From assembly GCF_004403185.1 (NCBI RefSeq), contig NZ_SOHJ01000011.1, positions 556,376-620,375 of the forward strand: a stretch of 64,000 nucleotides of DNA, read 5' to 3'. The notes beneath the pieces are model-generated. The model saw only the letters and a program-made list of their open reading frames with translations, did no database searches and had not been told where the DNA came from. This document shows, in pieces, positions 43,556 through 52,973 of this stretch. This DNA is from Cryobacterium suzukii. Lineage in GTDB: Bacteria; Actinomycetota; Actinomycetes; Actinomycetales; Microbacteriaceae. The position numbers were made by a program, and so were the translations under genes. Position 1 is the first letter of the stretch. Every line of letters starts with the position of its first letter.

Positions 43556-46500
43556 CTACCGCACGGTCAGCGTGCGTGGCTTGCTCGTCGCCGCAGCCAC
43601 GAGGTCGCTACCGGCATACTGCGCGGTCGCCGTGTAGATGCCGCGGTCCAGGTCGGTCAGGGAGAGCGATCCCCGGCCGTTCTGATCGAGGGTTATGTCG
43701 TAGCTCCGGTCATCGACCAGAACCTGCACTGTCCCGAGCTGGGCTCGGCTTGGGGCGTCGGTCTGCACCGACACCTCGATCCTCACACCCGTCGAGTGCG
43801 GCGTGGCCCTCGAATCGACCGCGAGGTCAACCGCGGCGCCGTACTTGACGACGACCCCGGCCGAGGTGGCCGTGCCCGCCGGCAGCCCGTCGGCCCGCGC
43901 CGTCACGACCACGGTAAGCGTCGTGCCGCCGAGCGACTTGGTCGGCTTGTAGTCGGCCTTGGTGGCCTTCATGACGTCGCGACCATCGGCCTGCCATTGG
44001 AACGTGTACTCCACGCCGGCGACATCCCACATACCGGGGTTGGCGGTCAACGTCTGGCCCACCACCGCGGTGCCCTCGATCGACGGCACGACCGTGTTCA
44101 CGGGCGCCTTCGGTTCGGGCGCTGGGCCGCTGGCGATGGACACCACCGTCGATACCGTGGTGTCGCCGTAGCCGACCAGCCCGAGATACCCGGTCTCGGG
44201 CATTAGGCCAGACCAGGACAGCGAGTACGTTGCCTCAACTCCCTGCTGGCCGGCAATGACCGGCGGGTCGGCCACGAGCGACCCCTCGCCGGCGCCGGCG
44301 AGCACCGCATAGGTGTTCACGTCGAACGCCGTCGTTCCGCTGTAGACCGACGCGATCACCTGGTAGAAGCCAGCCTGCGGAGAGATCAGGTCGATCCGCT
44401 CGTCGGCCGATCCGGTCGCGGACTGCCAGCCGGCAACCGGATCCCCGCCGTTGCCATTTAGCCGGTAGACGATCAGGTCAAGGTCGGCGGTTTGATCGAG
44501 CGCGTCGAGGTCGAACCGGGCGAGCTGGGTGCCAGCTGGCACCTCGACCTGGTAGCGGAATTCGTCGCCGGCGGTGCCGGTGCCGCTGGTCGGACTCGAC
44601 GGGTCGGCGGGGTCGCTCTGGTGCAGCCCGGCCGCGAGGCCGATCAGGTTGAGCGCCACGTCCCCGGTGGCTCCCGGTGTGATGGACACGTCGACCGAAC
44701 CATCAACCCCGGTGCCGTCCGCGGTGGCGGGGGCTACGAGGGTCACCGGCTGAATGGCGACGGGAGTGTGCACGAGCGTGCCCGAGTCACTCACCCAGTT
44801 GAGTGAGCCGGTCGAGAACGTGTCGAGCGGGGCATCCGTTCGGGTGAAGGTCACGGTATAACTGGCCGATTCACCCGCGGCACCAAAACTCAGGGTGCTG
44901 GGCGAGACGACCGCGTCGATGCCAGGAACGCTCACCGGCTGGGCGGTGAAGGTGCCAGCTTCGGTGCTCGTGACGGTGCGAGTGATGGTTTCCGGCGCGG
45001 TCAGTGAGCCGATCGCGATGGAGGCCAGGTTGAGGTTGCTCGGGTCCACCGGGTCGGCACCGACGTCATAACCGATGCCTTGAATGTAGGAGTACCAGTC
45101 GGCGGTACCGTTCAGGTAGAGCAAGCCTGGTTCGAACATTCGCGTCGGGTCGACGTGTCCGGCCCCCTGAGTGAACGGGTCGGTGATGGTGACACCCTCG
45201 GCGTCGACGGTATCGTAGGCGCTCGTCATCAGGGCCGATTTGATCTCACCCGGGGTCGCGAGCGGGCGTTCGCCCAGGTACAGCGCAGCCAGTCCGGCGA
45301 TCTGCGGGCTCGACATCGACGTGCCCGAGAGAAACTGCCAGCTTGGCTCCCCACCAGCAGCGTTGGGGCCGTCGGCGAGAATGGCCACGCCCGGCGCGGT
45401 CACGTCGGGCTTGAGAATGTCACTGCCGTCGGCAAGAACCGGTCCACGCGACGAGAACCCGGCCACCTGCGGTGTCGGCGGCGTGTAACTGGTCGTATTC
45501 CCATCCGTGAATATAACGGATGCCCCGGCGCTGCCCGCATAGGAATAGGTAGCCGCCCAGTACGGGGCGTCCAGGTGAATTGTGGGCACGGTGTGCTCGT
45601 CGGTATCGACCGAGCCCGGATTTCTGTTTACGAGGAGCATTCCAATGCCGCCGGCTCGCAGGACTTCAGCGGACTTTGAGACCCGGTCATAGATCCCGCG
45701 CTCGCAGAACACGATGGTTCCGGCGACCAGATCGGCGTCGAGCGAACCCGGGCCGCAGAGCAGAGCGTCGGCCGGGTCGTGGCCGGTAACAGCCACGAGG
45801 TCACCGCGCACAAGGGTGCCAGCCAGCGGTGTGGCGCCAGCTGTTCGGTCGACCGAGATTGATCCGCCAGCGTAGGCCGTGCCGTCGCCAAAGGTGGCAG
45901 TGGCCTCATAGCCGGGAATGGTGCTCGCCGCGACCGTGGTGATCCACGGGGCGGCATTGTCGAGGGTGGACGCGCCGGGACCGGAGTTGCCGGCCGAGGC
46001 GGCCACGAAGATACCGGCTGCCGCTGCGCCGAGGAAGGCCTGGTCGGTCGGGGAGACCGTGGTGTCGGCTGCTCCGCCGCCGATCGAATAGTTGAGCACG
46101 TCGACGTTATCGGCGACGGCCTGATCGATGCCGGCCAGCAGGTCGGAGGTAGCGCAGCCATCGTCGGTCGACACCGCCGGGTCGGGGCCGGACCAGCACA
46201 CCTTGTAGGCGGCGATTTTGGCCGCCGGGGCGACGCCGGAGATGAGACCGTAGTCGAGGCCGCTGATGGTCGCTGTCACGTCGTGGTTTCCGCCAGCGGT
46301 ACTCGCGGTGTGCGATCCATGACCATCGCCGTCGCGCGGCGAAAGGTATTCGCCGGTGCCTGCGGTGCCGATACGGTCGGCGCCGAAGCCGGTCACGAAG
46401 TAGCGTGCACCGACCACCTTGGTGCTGCAGTCAGTTGCGTCAAACTGCACGCCGGTCACGCACTCACCCGTGAAGACAGTGCCGTCGCTCTTGGTCATGG

Positions 46501-47236
46501 TGATCGTGTCACCGTCGAGCCATGGCTCGTCTCCGGGCGCACTACCGAGCACGTCGCCGGCGAAGGAGGGGTTCTCCGGAGCAAGACCGGTATCGATCAC
46601 GCCGATAACGACGCCCTCCCCCGCAGTGTCTGCGCCGCCGGTCTTCGCCCAGACACCACCGTCCCCGGAGAGACCGAGGAAATCAGTTGATGAGGTAGCC
46701 GTTATGTGCTTGAGTTCGTCCGGAGTGATGGCCACGACGTCTTTCTCGGCCGAGAGCGCTGCGGCCTGCGCGGCGGAGAGGTCGGCGGCGAACCCGTTCA
46801 GGGCGAGAGTATACGAATAGTCGATCGTGGCATCGACGGATGCCGCCACCTGCTTCTGCTTCCCGCCCAGGTAATGGGAATAGCTCGCCGAGGCGCGACT
46901 GTGCGGATCGAGGCGGGCACCGGCATCCGGTGTGGTCGGAGCGAACCCGTCGACCCCGCCGTTATAGGTGGCGACGGCATCGTCAGCCAGGGTCACGATG
47001 TAGCGGCCATCGGTGAAGTCGGTGACCGACTGGCCGGCACCGATAGCGCCGGCCAGCCCGGGGGCCATGGGTACTGCGGTGGCTCCGGTCACACCGACGA
47101 GGGCGCCGGCAGCGACCATGGTCGTGGTCACGCCGAGCGCAATCACCCTGAGCCCCTGCTGCAGGGGAAGGGTTTGGCGGGGAACGATATTCGGGCTTTC
47201 GGGCGAAAGTGTGGTTCGCCTGAAGAGTGATCTCAC
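43556..47236 (-). CDS. Secreted subtilisin-like serine protease (S8 family), second of a tandem pair
   Basis: The 1,226-residue protein is a paralogue of its neighbour with the same order of parts: signal peptide (GLRVIALGVTTTMVAAGALVG), I9 propeptide, subtilase with VIGVIDTG, DGDGHGSHTA, ASAGNSGP and SGTSMSSPQIAG, inserted PA domain, fn3-like and two Ig-like domains ending TATAQYAGSDLVAAATSK. The GTG start at 47236 (VRSLFRRTT) matches VSSFFRRT of the other copy, and the bases before both starts are alike. The two catalytic Ser motifs differ by one residue. It is the upstream member and ends in a strong hairpin, so the two genes are probably separately expressed. Confidence 0.92.
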   Translation of the reverse strand: MRSLFRRTTLSPESPNIVPRQTLPLQQGLRVIALGVTTTMVAAGALVGVTGATAVPMAPGLAGAIGAGQSVTDFTDGRYIVTLADDAVATYNGGVDGFAPTTPDAGARLDPHSRASASYSHYLGGKQKQVAASVDATIDYSYTLALNGFAADLSAAQAAALSAEKDVVAITPDELKHITATSSTDFLGLSGDGGVWAKTGGADTAGEGVVIGVIDTGLAPENPSFAGDVLGSAPGDEPWLDGDTITMTKSDGTVFTGECVTGVQFDATDCSTKVVGARYFVTGFGADRIGTAGTGEYLSPRDGDGHGSHTASTAGGNHDVTATISGLDYGLISGVAPAAKIAAYKVCWSGPDPAVSTDDGCATSDLLAGIDQAVADNVDVLNYSIGGGAADTTVSPTDQAFLGAAAAGIFVAASAGNSGPGASTLDNAAPWITTVAASTIPGYEATATFGDGTAYAGGSISVDRTAGATPLAGTLVRGDLVAVTGHDPADALLCGPGSLDADLVAGTIVFCERGIYDRVSKSAEVLRAGGIGMLLVNRNPGSVDTDEHTVPTIHLDAPYWAATYSYAGSAGASVIFTDGNTTSYTPPTPQVAGFSSRGPVLADGSDILKPDVTAPGVAILADGPNAAGGEPSWQFLSGTSMSSPQIAGLAALYLGERPLATPGEIKSALMTSAYDTVDAEGVTITDPFTQGAGHVDPTRMFEPGLLYLNGTADWYSYIQGIGYDVGADPVDPSNLNLASIAIGSLTAPETITRTVTSTEAGTFTAQPVSVPGIDAVVSPSTLSFGAAGESASYTVTFTRTDAPLDTFSTGSLNWVSDSGTLVHTPVAIQPVTLVAPATADGTGVDGSVDVSITPGATGDVALNLIGLAAGLHQSDPADPSSPTSGTGTAGDEFRYQVEVPAGTQLARFDLDALDQTADLDLIVYRLNGNGGDPVAGWQSATGSADERIDLISPQAGFYQVIASVYSGTTAFDVNTYAVLAGAGEGSLVADPPVIAGQQGVEATYSLSWSGLMPETGYLGLVGYGDTTVSTVVSIASGPAPEPKAPVNTVVPSIEGTAVVGQTLTANPGMWDVAGVEYTFQWQADGRDVMKATKADYKPTKSLGGTTLTVVVTARADGLPAGTATSAGVVVKYGAAVDLAVDSRATPHSTGVRIEVSVQTDAPSRAQLGTVQVLVDDRSYDITLDQNGRGSLSLTDLDRGIYTATAQYAGSDLVAAATSKPRTLTVR

Positions 47237-47348
47237 GTGCGTGTCCAATCCGATCGGAGTGCGCTAGCCGCTTTGCCCCAGTTCGGGGTACGGCGTGATC
47301 GTGAACGTATCGCACGGCCCATGGCCCCGTACAGTGTGCAGATTGCTC

Positions 47349-47366
47349 GGTAACACGATCGTTACC
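47349..47366. promoter_or_regulatory. Operator-like palindrome upstream of the second protease
   Basis: GGTAAC and GTTACC flank ACGATC (47349-47366), about 115 bases upstream of the protease GTG and about 40 bases beyond the stop of the metal ATPase gene. Its place suggests a control site for the protease promoter. No regulator gene is adjacent. Confidence 0.4.
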
Positions 47367-47405
47367 TTGGCTTGTGCACAATCTTGGTTGGCGAGATCTC
47401 TCGTT

Positions 47406-49355
47406 TCAGACCGGTCTGTCTACCACTGGGCGTACCGGTCTGTCTGCATTTCCAATCGCTTCTGACGGCGCTGGCACCGTGCCGACGGCCGCGCCGCGCG
47501 CCGCTGCAGCATCTCGGCGTCCACCGATCGCGCGCAACGCATTCAGAATGGTCACAAGGTCGACGACCTCCTGGCTGATGGCTCCGGCAGTCGCCGGAAT
47601 CACCCCGAATGCAGCGACGATCATGAGCACGACGCTCAGAATGATTCCGAGCCAGATGCTCTGCAGCGCCACCCGCACGGTGTCCTTGCCGATACGCACG
47701 GCGCGCACGGTGCGCGAGATATCGTCGAGCAGAATGACCACGTCAGCCGATTCACTCGCCGCCGTCGAACCCTTCGCCCCCATCGCAATGCCCACATCGG
47801 CCACCGCGAGCACGGGAGCATCATTGACGCCGTCGCCCACCATGATCACCGGCCGCCCGGTCAGCGCCCGAACCGCCTCGACCTTGTCGCTCGGCAGGCA
47901 GTCAGCTCGCACGTGCACGATTCCCACTTGCCTGGCGACGTGCTGGGCGGTGGCGCGCGCATCGCCGGTGAGCATGAGGTTGTCTCGTACTCCGAGGCGG
48001 GCGAGATCAGCGATCGTCTGGCCCGCGTTGTCCCGCACTCGGTCGCTTGCGACAATGCTGCCGGCAAACCGGCCGTCGACGGCGATGTACATGGCCAGCT
48101 CGCCGCCGGCGAGGTGCGTGGCCGTCGCATCCGCTGTGCCATCGTTGATGAAGGATAATTTACCGACCCGCACCACTCCGGCCCCGAATCGGGCCTCCAC
48201 GCCGAAGGTCGCGGCCTCGCTCGCCGAGTCCGCCGTGTGCAGAGCGAGTCCGCGCACCTGCGCGGCCTCAAGAACGGATGCCGCCAGCACGTGGCTCGAA
48301 TATTGCTCGGCCGAAGCCGCGAGGGTCAACAGCTCGTCGGCAGTGAATCCTGGCTCGGGGCGCACCTCGCTGATCGCGGGCGTACCGTAGGTGAGCGTTC
48401 CAGTCTTGTCGAAGACAACCGTCCGGGCGCGGGAGAGCGCTTCGAGTACACCGGCGCCCTTCACGATGATTCCGTTCCGAGCGGCGCGACTCATGCCGCC
48501 CATAAACGCGACCGGGGCGGCGAGTAACAGCGGGCACGGTGTCGCCACAACGAGCACCTCGGCGAACCGCACCGGATCGCCGGACAACGCCCAGGCGAAA
48601 CCGGCCAGGGCAAGCGACCCCACGGTGAACGGCACGGCGTACCGGTCAGCGAGGCGCACCACGGGGGCCTTGCTCGTCGATGCCTCCTCGACCAGGGCAA
48701 TTATGTGCTGGTACTGGCTGTTCGCGGCGGTCGACGTAGCGACCATCGTGGCTGCGATTTGTCCGTTGATGGACCCGCTGAGCACTCTATCTCCGACGAT
48801 ACGCTCGACCGGGAGGCTCTCGCCGGTGAGCGAAGACTCGTCAAACGCGGCGTTTTCGCTCTGCAACCGACCATCGACCGGCACGATTTCGGCGGGACGC
48901 ACGAGCAGCAGGTCGCCCACGACAACTGCGGTGGCCGGCACGTCGGTGACTCCGCTCGCGGCCCCACCGGAGGCCGGGTTGAGGCGATGCGCGATTTGCG
49001 GAGCACGCTTCAGCAGCGCGTCGAGTTCTCGCGCAGCCCGCCCCGCGGCAAAGTCCTCGAGGGCCGCTCCACCCGAAAGCATGAGCACGATGAGCAGGGT
49101 CGCCACGTATTCGCCCACGAGAACAGTCGCCACGATCGCGACGATCGCGAGCAGGTCGACGCCGAAGGCGCCCCGGAACAGCTGGCGCACCATCCCGATG
49201 AATTCCAGCAGGGCGATGACGAGACCGTAGCCGCTGAACAGCCACTGCACGGCGAGCGTCGCGCCGAAGGCCCAGAACACCAGACCGAGGAGCGCGACCA
49301 TAAGCGTCACTGCCACCGTCGGATACCTCAACGCGAAAACCGGGATGCGGGTCAT
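47406..49355 (-). CDS. Heavy-metal P1B-type ATPase without N-terminal metal domain
   Basis: The 649-residue pump carries TGES (about residue 175), the membrane metal site CPC (VVATPCPLLLAAPVAF, about 280), DKTGTLTYG (about 315) and GDGVNDAPVLAVADVGIAMG (about 505). It begins directly with a membrane helix and lacks CxxC or His-rich metal domains. The ADVGIAMGAKGSTAASESADVVIL segment fits zinc/cadmium/cobalt-type pumps better than copper pumps, but CPC alone does not settle the metal. The ATG at 49355 lacks a clear ribosome site. The C-terminus has a low-complexity tail with a DRPV repeat. Confidence 0.9.
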   Translation of the reverse strand: MTRIPVFALRYPTVAVTLMVALLGLVFWAFGATLAVQWLFSGYGLVIALLEFIGMVRQLFRGAFGVDLLAIVAIVATVLVGEYVATLLIVLMLSGGAALEDFAAGRAARELDALLKRAPQIAHRLNPASGGAASGVTDVPATAVVVGDLLLVRPAEIVPVDGRLQSENAAFDESSLTGESLPVERIVGDRVLSGSINGQIAATMVATSTAANSQYQHIIALVEEASTSKAPVVRLADRYAVPFTVGSLALAGFAWALSGDPVRFAEVLVVATPCPLLLAAPVAFMGGMSRAARNGIIVKGAGVLEALSRARTVVFDKTGTLTYGTPAISEVRPEPGFTADELLTLAASAEQYSSHVLAASVLEAAQVRGLALHTADSASEAATFGVEARFGAGVVRVGKLSFINDGTADATATHLAGGELAMYIAVDGRFAGSIVASDRVRDNAGQTIADLARLGVRDNLMLTGDARATAQHVARQVGIVHVRADCLPSDKVEAVRALTGRPVIMVGDGVNDAPVLAVADVGIAMGAKGSTAASESADVVILLDDISRTVRAVRIGKDTVRVALQSIWLGIILSVVLMIVAAFGVIPATAGAISQEVVDLVTILNALRAIGGRRDAAAARGAAVGTVPAPSEAIGNADRPVRPVVDRPV

Positions 49356-49398
49356 GGACTGAGTCTGGCCCGTGCGCGCTCGGTCCGCCACGGGTACG

Positions 49399-49440
49399 AA
49401 CGAAGGACCCCGACCAAGTAACGGTCGAGGTCCTTCGTTT
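49399..49440 (-). terminator. Terminator of icd
   Basis: The hairpin pairs AACGAAGGACC...CGACC (from 49399) with GGTCG...AGGTCCTTCGTT (to 49439) around AAGTAA, with one bulged base. It lies 12 bases beyond the icd stop codon, and a short T-run (GTTT) follows on the plus strand. It may also insulate the ATPase gene. Confidence 0.8.
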
Positions 49441-49451
49441 GGCTGCTAGTG

Positions 49452-50666
49452 CTACGCCAAGCGGGTCTGCAGATTCTCGGCGAGCGAGGCGAGGAACTCC
49501 TCGGTGGTCTGGTAACCCTGGTCCGGGCCGACCAGGAGTGCGAGGTCCTTGGTCATCTTGCCGCTTTCGACGGTCTTGATGACGACGTCCTCAAGGGTCA
49601 ACGCGAACTCGGCCAGGGCCGCGTTGTTGTCAAGCTTTGCGCGGTGCGAAAGGCCGCGGGTCCAGGCGTAGATCGATGCGATCGGGTTGGTCGAGGTGGG
49701 CTTGCCGAGCTGGTGCTGACGGTAGTGACGGGTCACGGTACCGTGAGCGGCTTCGGCTTCGACGATCTTGCCGTCTGGGGTGGAGAGCACGCTGGTCATG
49801 AGGCCGAGCGAGCCGAAACCCTGGGCGACGGTGTCGGACTGAACGTCGCCGTCGTAGTTCTTGCAGGCCCAGAGGTAGCCGCCCTCCCACTTCATGGCCG
49901 AGGCGACCATGTCGTCGATCAGCCGGTGCTCGTAGGTGAGGCCGGCCGCTTCGTAGGCGGTCTTGAATTCGGCGTCGAAGATGTCCTGGAAGATGTCCTT
50001 GAAGCGACCGTCGTAGGCCTTGAGGATGGTGTTCTTGGTCGAGAGAAAGACCGGCACGTTGCGCTCGAGGCCGTAGGCCAGGGTGGCGCGGGCGAAGTCG
50101 GTAATCGACGAGTCGAGGTTGTACATGCCCATGGCGACGCCGTCGCCGGGAGCCTCGAACACCTCGAACGTCGACGGCTCACTGCCGTCTTGCGGGGTGA
50201 AGGTCATGCTGAGCGTGCCCTTGCCCTTGAAACGAAAGTTGGTGGCCTTGTACTGGTCGCCGTAGGCGTGTCGGCTGATGATGATCGGCTTGTTCCAGCC
50301 CGGAACGAGACGCGGAATGTTGGAGATGACGATCGGCTCGCGAAAGATGGTGCCGCCGAGGATGTTGCGAATGGTGCCGTTCGGCGAGAGCCACATCTTC
50401 TTGAGGCCGAACTCTTCTACCCGCGCTTCGTCGGGCGTGATAGTCGCGCACTTCACACCGACGCCATGCTTCTGGATGGCGTGGGCCGCGTCGATCGTGA
50501 TCTGGTCGTTGGTCTCGTCGCGCTTCTGAATGGAGAGGTCGTAGTACTCGAGATCAATATCGAGGTACGGGTGAATAAGCGTTTCCTTGATGGCGTGCCA
50601 GATGATGCGGGTCATCTCGTCGCCATCGAGCTCGACAACTGTTCCCTCAACCTTGATCTTCGACAA
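49452..50666 (-). CDS. icd: NADP-dependent isocitrate dehydrogenase (homodimeric, eukaryotic-like type)
   Basis: The 404-residue enzyme decarboxylates isocitrate to 2-oxoglutarate in the citric acid cycle. It has [17 protein letters not shown], the substrate-loop [37 protein letters not shown] and [25 protein letters not shown]. These mark the type II dimeric enzyme, as in mitochondria, and not the E. coli Icd or monomeric form. The start is a TTG at 50666 with GAGGAG at the proper distance; longer frames upstream have no ribosome site. A strong terminator follows. Confidence 0.97.
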   Translation of the reverse strand: MSKIKVEGTVVELDGDEMTRIIWHAIKETLIHPYLDIDLEYYDLSIQKRDETNDQITIDAAHAIQKHGVGVKCATITPDEARVEEFGLKKMWLSPNGTIRNILGGTIFREPIVISNIPRLVPGWNKPIIISRHAYGDQYKATNFRFKGKGTLSMTFTPQDGSEPSTFEVFEAPGDGVAMGMYNLDSSITDFARATLAYGLERNVPVFLSTKNTILKAYDGRFKDIFQDIFDAEFKTAYEAAGLTYEHRLIDDMVASAMKWEGGYLWACKNYDGDVQSDTVAQGFGSLGLMTSVLSTPDGKIVEAEAAHGTVTRHYRQHQLGKPTSTNPIASIYAWTRGLSHRAKLDNNAALAEFALTLEDVVIKTVESGKMTKDLALLVGPDQGYQTTEEFLASLAENLQTRLA

Positions 50667-50824
50667 AAATTTCTCCTCTTTATTCCGTGTGGCCGTCACG
50701 ACCATCGACAAGCCTACTAGAAACCCGCAACTATCTTGACATCGAGATAAATTCGTCAGTGAACAGCCGGTGTCCCAGCGTTGCTCGACTACCGGCGACC
50801 CCGAGCGCACGTTAGCCTGATCAC

Positions 50825-51277
50825 ATGGGTGAGCTGACGCTGGAAGAATTATCCGCACGTAACATCGTTGCGGCCAACAACCTGAGCCTGAAGCCGGGCC
50901 AGGAACAATTCATTGCGCCGGTCTCGTATTCGGTCGCCGCCTCGGTGATCAACCCGGCCACCTCGTGGCAGCGCGTGGTGCTCCTCGACGGTGTCGTCGC
51001 TGGTTTCATCCACGGAAACTTCGACCCCGGCTCCGAGCACGAAGAATTTCGCGCCTGTATCTGGCGCATCAACGTCAACGCTGAAACCCAGGGGAAGGGC
51101 GTCGGTAAGTTCGCTGCAGAAGCCCTCGCGACCGAAGCTCGAGACCGCGGCTTCGAGCACGTCAATGTCATCTGGGAGCCCGGCGCCGATGGCCCGGAGG
51201 CTTTCTTTCACCGTCTGGGCTTTGTCGACGTCGGCGAGACCCAGTACGGCGAGGTCATTGGTTCGCTGAAGCTCTGA
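50825..51277 (+). CDS. GNAT-family N-acetyltransferase
   Basis: The 150-residue protein has the acetyl-CoA binding motif [30 protein letters not shown] (Q/G-x-x-G/A site in QGKGVG), then [20 protein letters not shown]. This core, the length and the HGNFDP segment resemble spermine/spermidine acetyltransferases such as BltD and PaiA, but the substrate cannot be fixed from the sequence. It is followed after 18 bases by the alkyltransferase-like gene, so the two may form an operon. Confidence 0.85.
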   Translation: MGELTLEELSARNIVAANNLSLKPGQEQFIAPVSYSVAASVINPATSWQRVVLLDGVVAGFIHGNFDPGSEHEEFRACIWRINVNAETQGKGVGKFAAEALATEARDRGFEHVNVIWEPGADGPEAFFHRLGFVDVGETQYGEVIGSLKL

Positions 51278-51295
51278 GCCGCGTTCAGTCTGCGC

Positions 51296-51634
51296 ATGAC
51301 TACACCGGAGCCTGACGACTTCGTGTCGCGGGTGCTCGGTGTGGTTGAGTCCATCCCGGCGGGTCGCGTGATGACCTACGGTGGAGTGGCGGCGGAGCTC
51401 GGCTCCCACGCCGCCCGTGCCGTCGGCCAGGTCATGGCTCGTTACGGCTCTGATGTGGCGTGGTGGCGGGTGGTTCGCGCTGGCGGGCATCCGCCCATCG
51501 GGCATGAGGCCCAGGCGCTGCCGCATTACCAGACAGAGCGCACCCCGCTGCTTTGCCCGGTCAAGGATCGGGCGACACCGGATGCCGCCTACCGCGTCGA
51601 CTACGCTGCTGCCCGCTGGACGCCGCGCACGTAA
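51296..51634 (+). CDS. Alkyltransferase-like protein (MGMT family without the active cysteine)
   Basis: The 112-residue protein has the DNA-binding wing of O6-alkylguanine alkyltransferase: SIPAGRVMTYGGVAAELG and ARAVGQVMARYGSDVAWWRVVRAGG. In place of the PCHR active site it has WWRV, so it cannot accept an alkyl group. Such ATL proteins bind alkylated guanine and hand it to nucleotide excision repair. The length is normal for this group. It lies 18 bases after the GNAT gene and probably shares its message. Confidence 0.92.
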   Translation: MTTPEPDDFVSRVLGVVESIPAGRVMTYGGVAAELGSHAARAVGQVMARYGSDVAWWRVVRAGGHPPIGHEAQALPHYQTERTPLLCPVKDRATPDAAYRVDYAAARWTPRT

Positions 51635-51704
51635 TGCACAAGGCGCAGTCGACTGCACCGCCGCCCGTCGAATAATTGCGGCGAGAGCGGAATTGCCGGG
51701 CAGG

Positions 51705-52721
51705 TCACACCATCGGGCGTGCCGTGCTGCCCCGCACGATGAGCTCGAACGGCATGTTGATGTTGAGCCCGGTGCGCGACTCCGGGTGCGGTCGGAGTTC
51801 TTGCATGAGCACCTCAACAGCTTTCTCGCCCTGCTGTTGCGGAAACTGGGCGACGGTGCTGAGCCCGAAAAAATCCGCCAGTTCATGGTCGTCGACGCCA
51901 ATCACCGATACGTCCCCTGGCACGACGAGCCCAAGGTCGCGTGCGGCCAGAATGCTGCCGATGGCCATTTCGTCGGAGGCGGCAAAGATAGCCGTCGGGC
52001 GTTCGTGCGGCCGACCGAGCAGCTGCTTGGCTGCCTGATAGCCGCCGGCCGTGGTGAAATCGGCCGGACGAAAGTCATCGCGGCGCGCCACAATTCCCGC
52101 TGCCGCGAGGGCTGCCTCGTAGCCGAAGCGCCGGTTGGTCGGCAGGTTGAAGTCCAGATCGAACGCCTTGTCACCACCGATGTGCGCGATGCGGGTATGG
52201 CCGAGTGCAATGAGATGCTCCGTCGCGAGACGGGCGACGGCGAGGTCGTCGACGGTGAGCGTGCGAACGCCGGCGAGCGGACCTCCGACGCCCACGAGGG
52301 GCTTATCCAAAGCGTGCAACCGGGCCACCTCGTTTTCGGATAGTTCGAGCGAAACCGCAATGACAGCATCCACTCGCTGGCGGAGCAGGAAGTGTTCGAA
52401 GACGCTGCGGCGAGCCTCGAGTCCGCCGGTGAGGTTGTAGAGAGTGAGGTCGTACCCGTGGCGCTGCAGCGCTTGTTGGGCACCTTCGACGACACTCGCG
52501 AAAAACCAGTGATTCAGGAACGGCACGACCACGCCGATGTTCTTCATGCGCCCGGATGCCAGGCTGGAGGCGTTCGACGACACGACATATCCCAGCTGGG
52601 CAGCGGATGCCTCGACGCGCAGGCGTGTGGCCGGCGACACATGATGACCACCACTGAGCGCCCGTGACACGGTGGCCGTCGACACTCCGGCGTGACGAGC
52701 GACGTCCGCGATATTGATCAT
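51705..52721 (-). CDS. LacI-family transcriptional regulator of the maltose-type transporter
   Basis: The 338-residue protein has an N-terminal LacI helix-turn-helix (INIADVARHAGVSTATVSRALSG, residues 2-24, with a hinge helix near NASSLASG) and a C-terminal sugar-binding domain (NIGVVVPFLNHWFFASVVEGAQQAL; ILAARDLGLVVPGDVSVIGVDDHEL). The ATG at 52721 is the natural LacI start; a longer frame runs into the promoter region. It is divergent from the sugar-binding protein gene, and two matching palindromes lie between them. It probably represses the transporter until maltose or a maltodextrin is present. Confidence 0.93.
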   Translation of the reverse strand: MINIADVARHAGVSTATVSRALSGGHHVSPATRLRVEASAAQLGYVVSSNASSLASGRMKNIGVVVPFLNHWFFASVVEGAQQALQRHGYDLTLYNLTGGLEARRSVFEHFLLRQRVDAVIAVSLELSENEVARLHALDKPLVGVGGPLAGVRTLTVDDLAVARLATEHLIALGHTRIAHIGGDKAFDLDFNLPTNRRFGYEAALAAAGIVARRDDFRPADFTTAGGYQAAKQLLGRPHERPTAIFAASDEMAIGSILAARDLGLVVPGDVSVIGVDDHELADFFGLSTVAQFPQQQGEKAVEVLMQELRPHPESRTGLNINMPFELIVRGSTARPMV

Positions 52722-52786
52722 GAAGTCCCCAAACGTGCCGCCCCTCGTTGGTGGCGCAGTCGACATGCTACACATTTTTGTGACCC

Positions 52787-52800
52787 TGCAAGCGATTGCA
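52787..52800. promoter_or_regulatory. LacI-type operator 1
   Basis: TGCAAGCGATTGCA is a near-palindrome of the usual LacI/MalR type with the central CG. It lies 66 bases upstream of the regulator's own start. Its reverse complement occurs at 52896-52909. Confidence 0.75.
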
Positions 52801-52895
52801 GAATAAATCGCCCCAGATTCGAGGGATGGCAAGTTTGTTGTCATTTTGTGACCTAAGTGTCGCCATTTTGCATTAGCCTCGACGCAGGCTCATCG

Positions 52896-52909
52896 TGCAA
52901 TCGCTTGCA
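52896..52909. promoter_or_regulatory. LacI-type operator 2
   Basis: TGCAATCGCTTGCA is the exact reverse complement of operator 1, 109 bp away (about ten DNA turns). It lies 64 bases before the binding-protein start, downstream of its likely promoter. The two sites could be joined by a repressor loop. Confidence 0.75.
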
Positions 52910-52973
52910 GCATGAGCCGGTAATGGCCGGTCTGCACCGCTGCAGGCACAATTTTGCGAAAGGCTCCACACCA

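Noticed and set aside
47410..47445. Direct repeat ACCGGTCTGTCT at the end of the metal ATPase gene as an insertion-site duplication
   Set aside because: No element lies between the copies; they encode a short DRPV repeat in a low-complexity tail.
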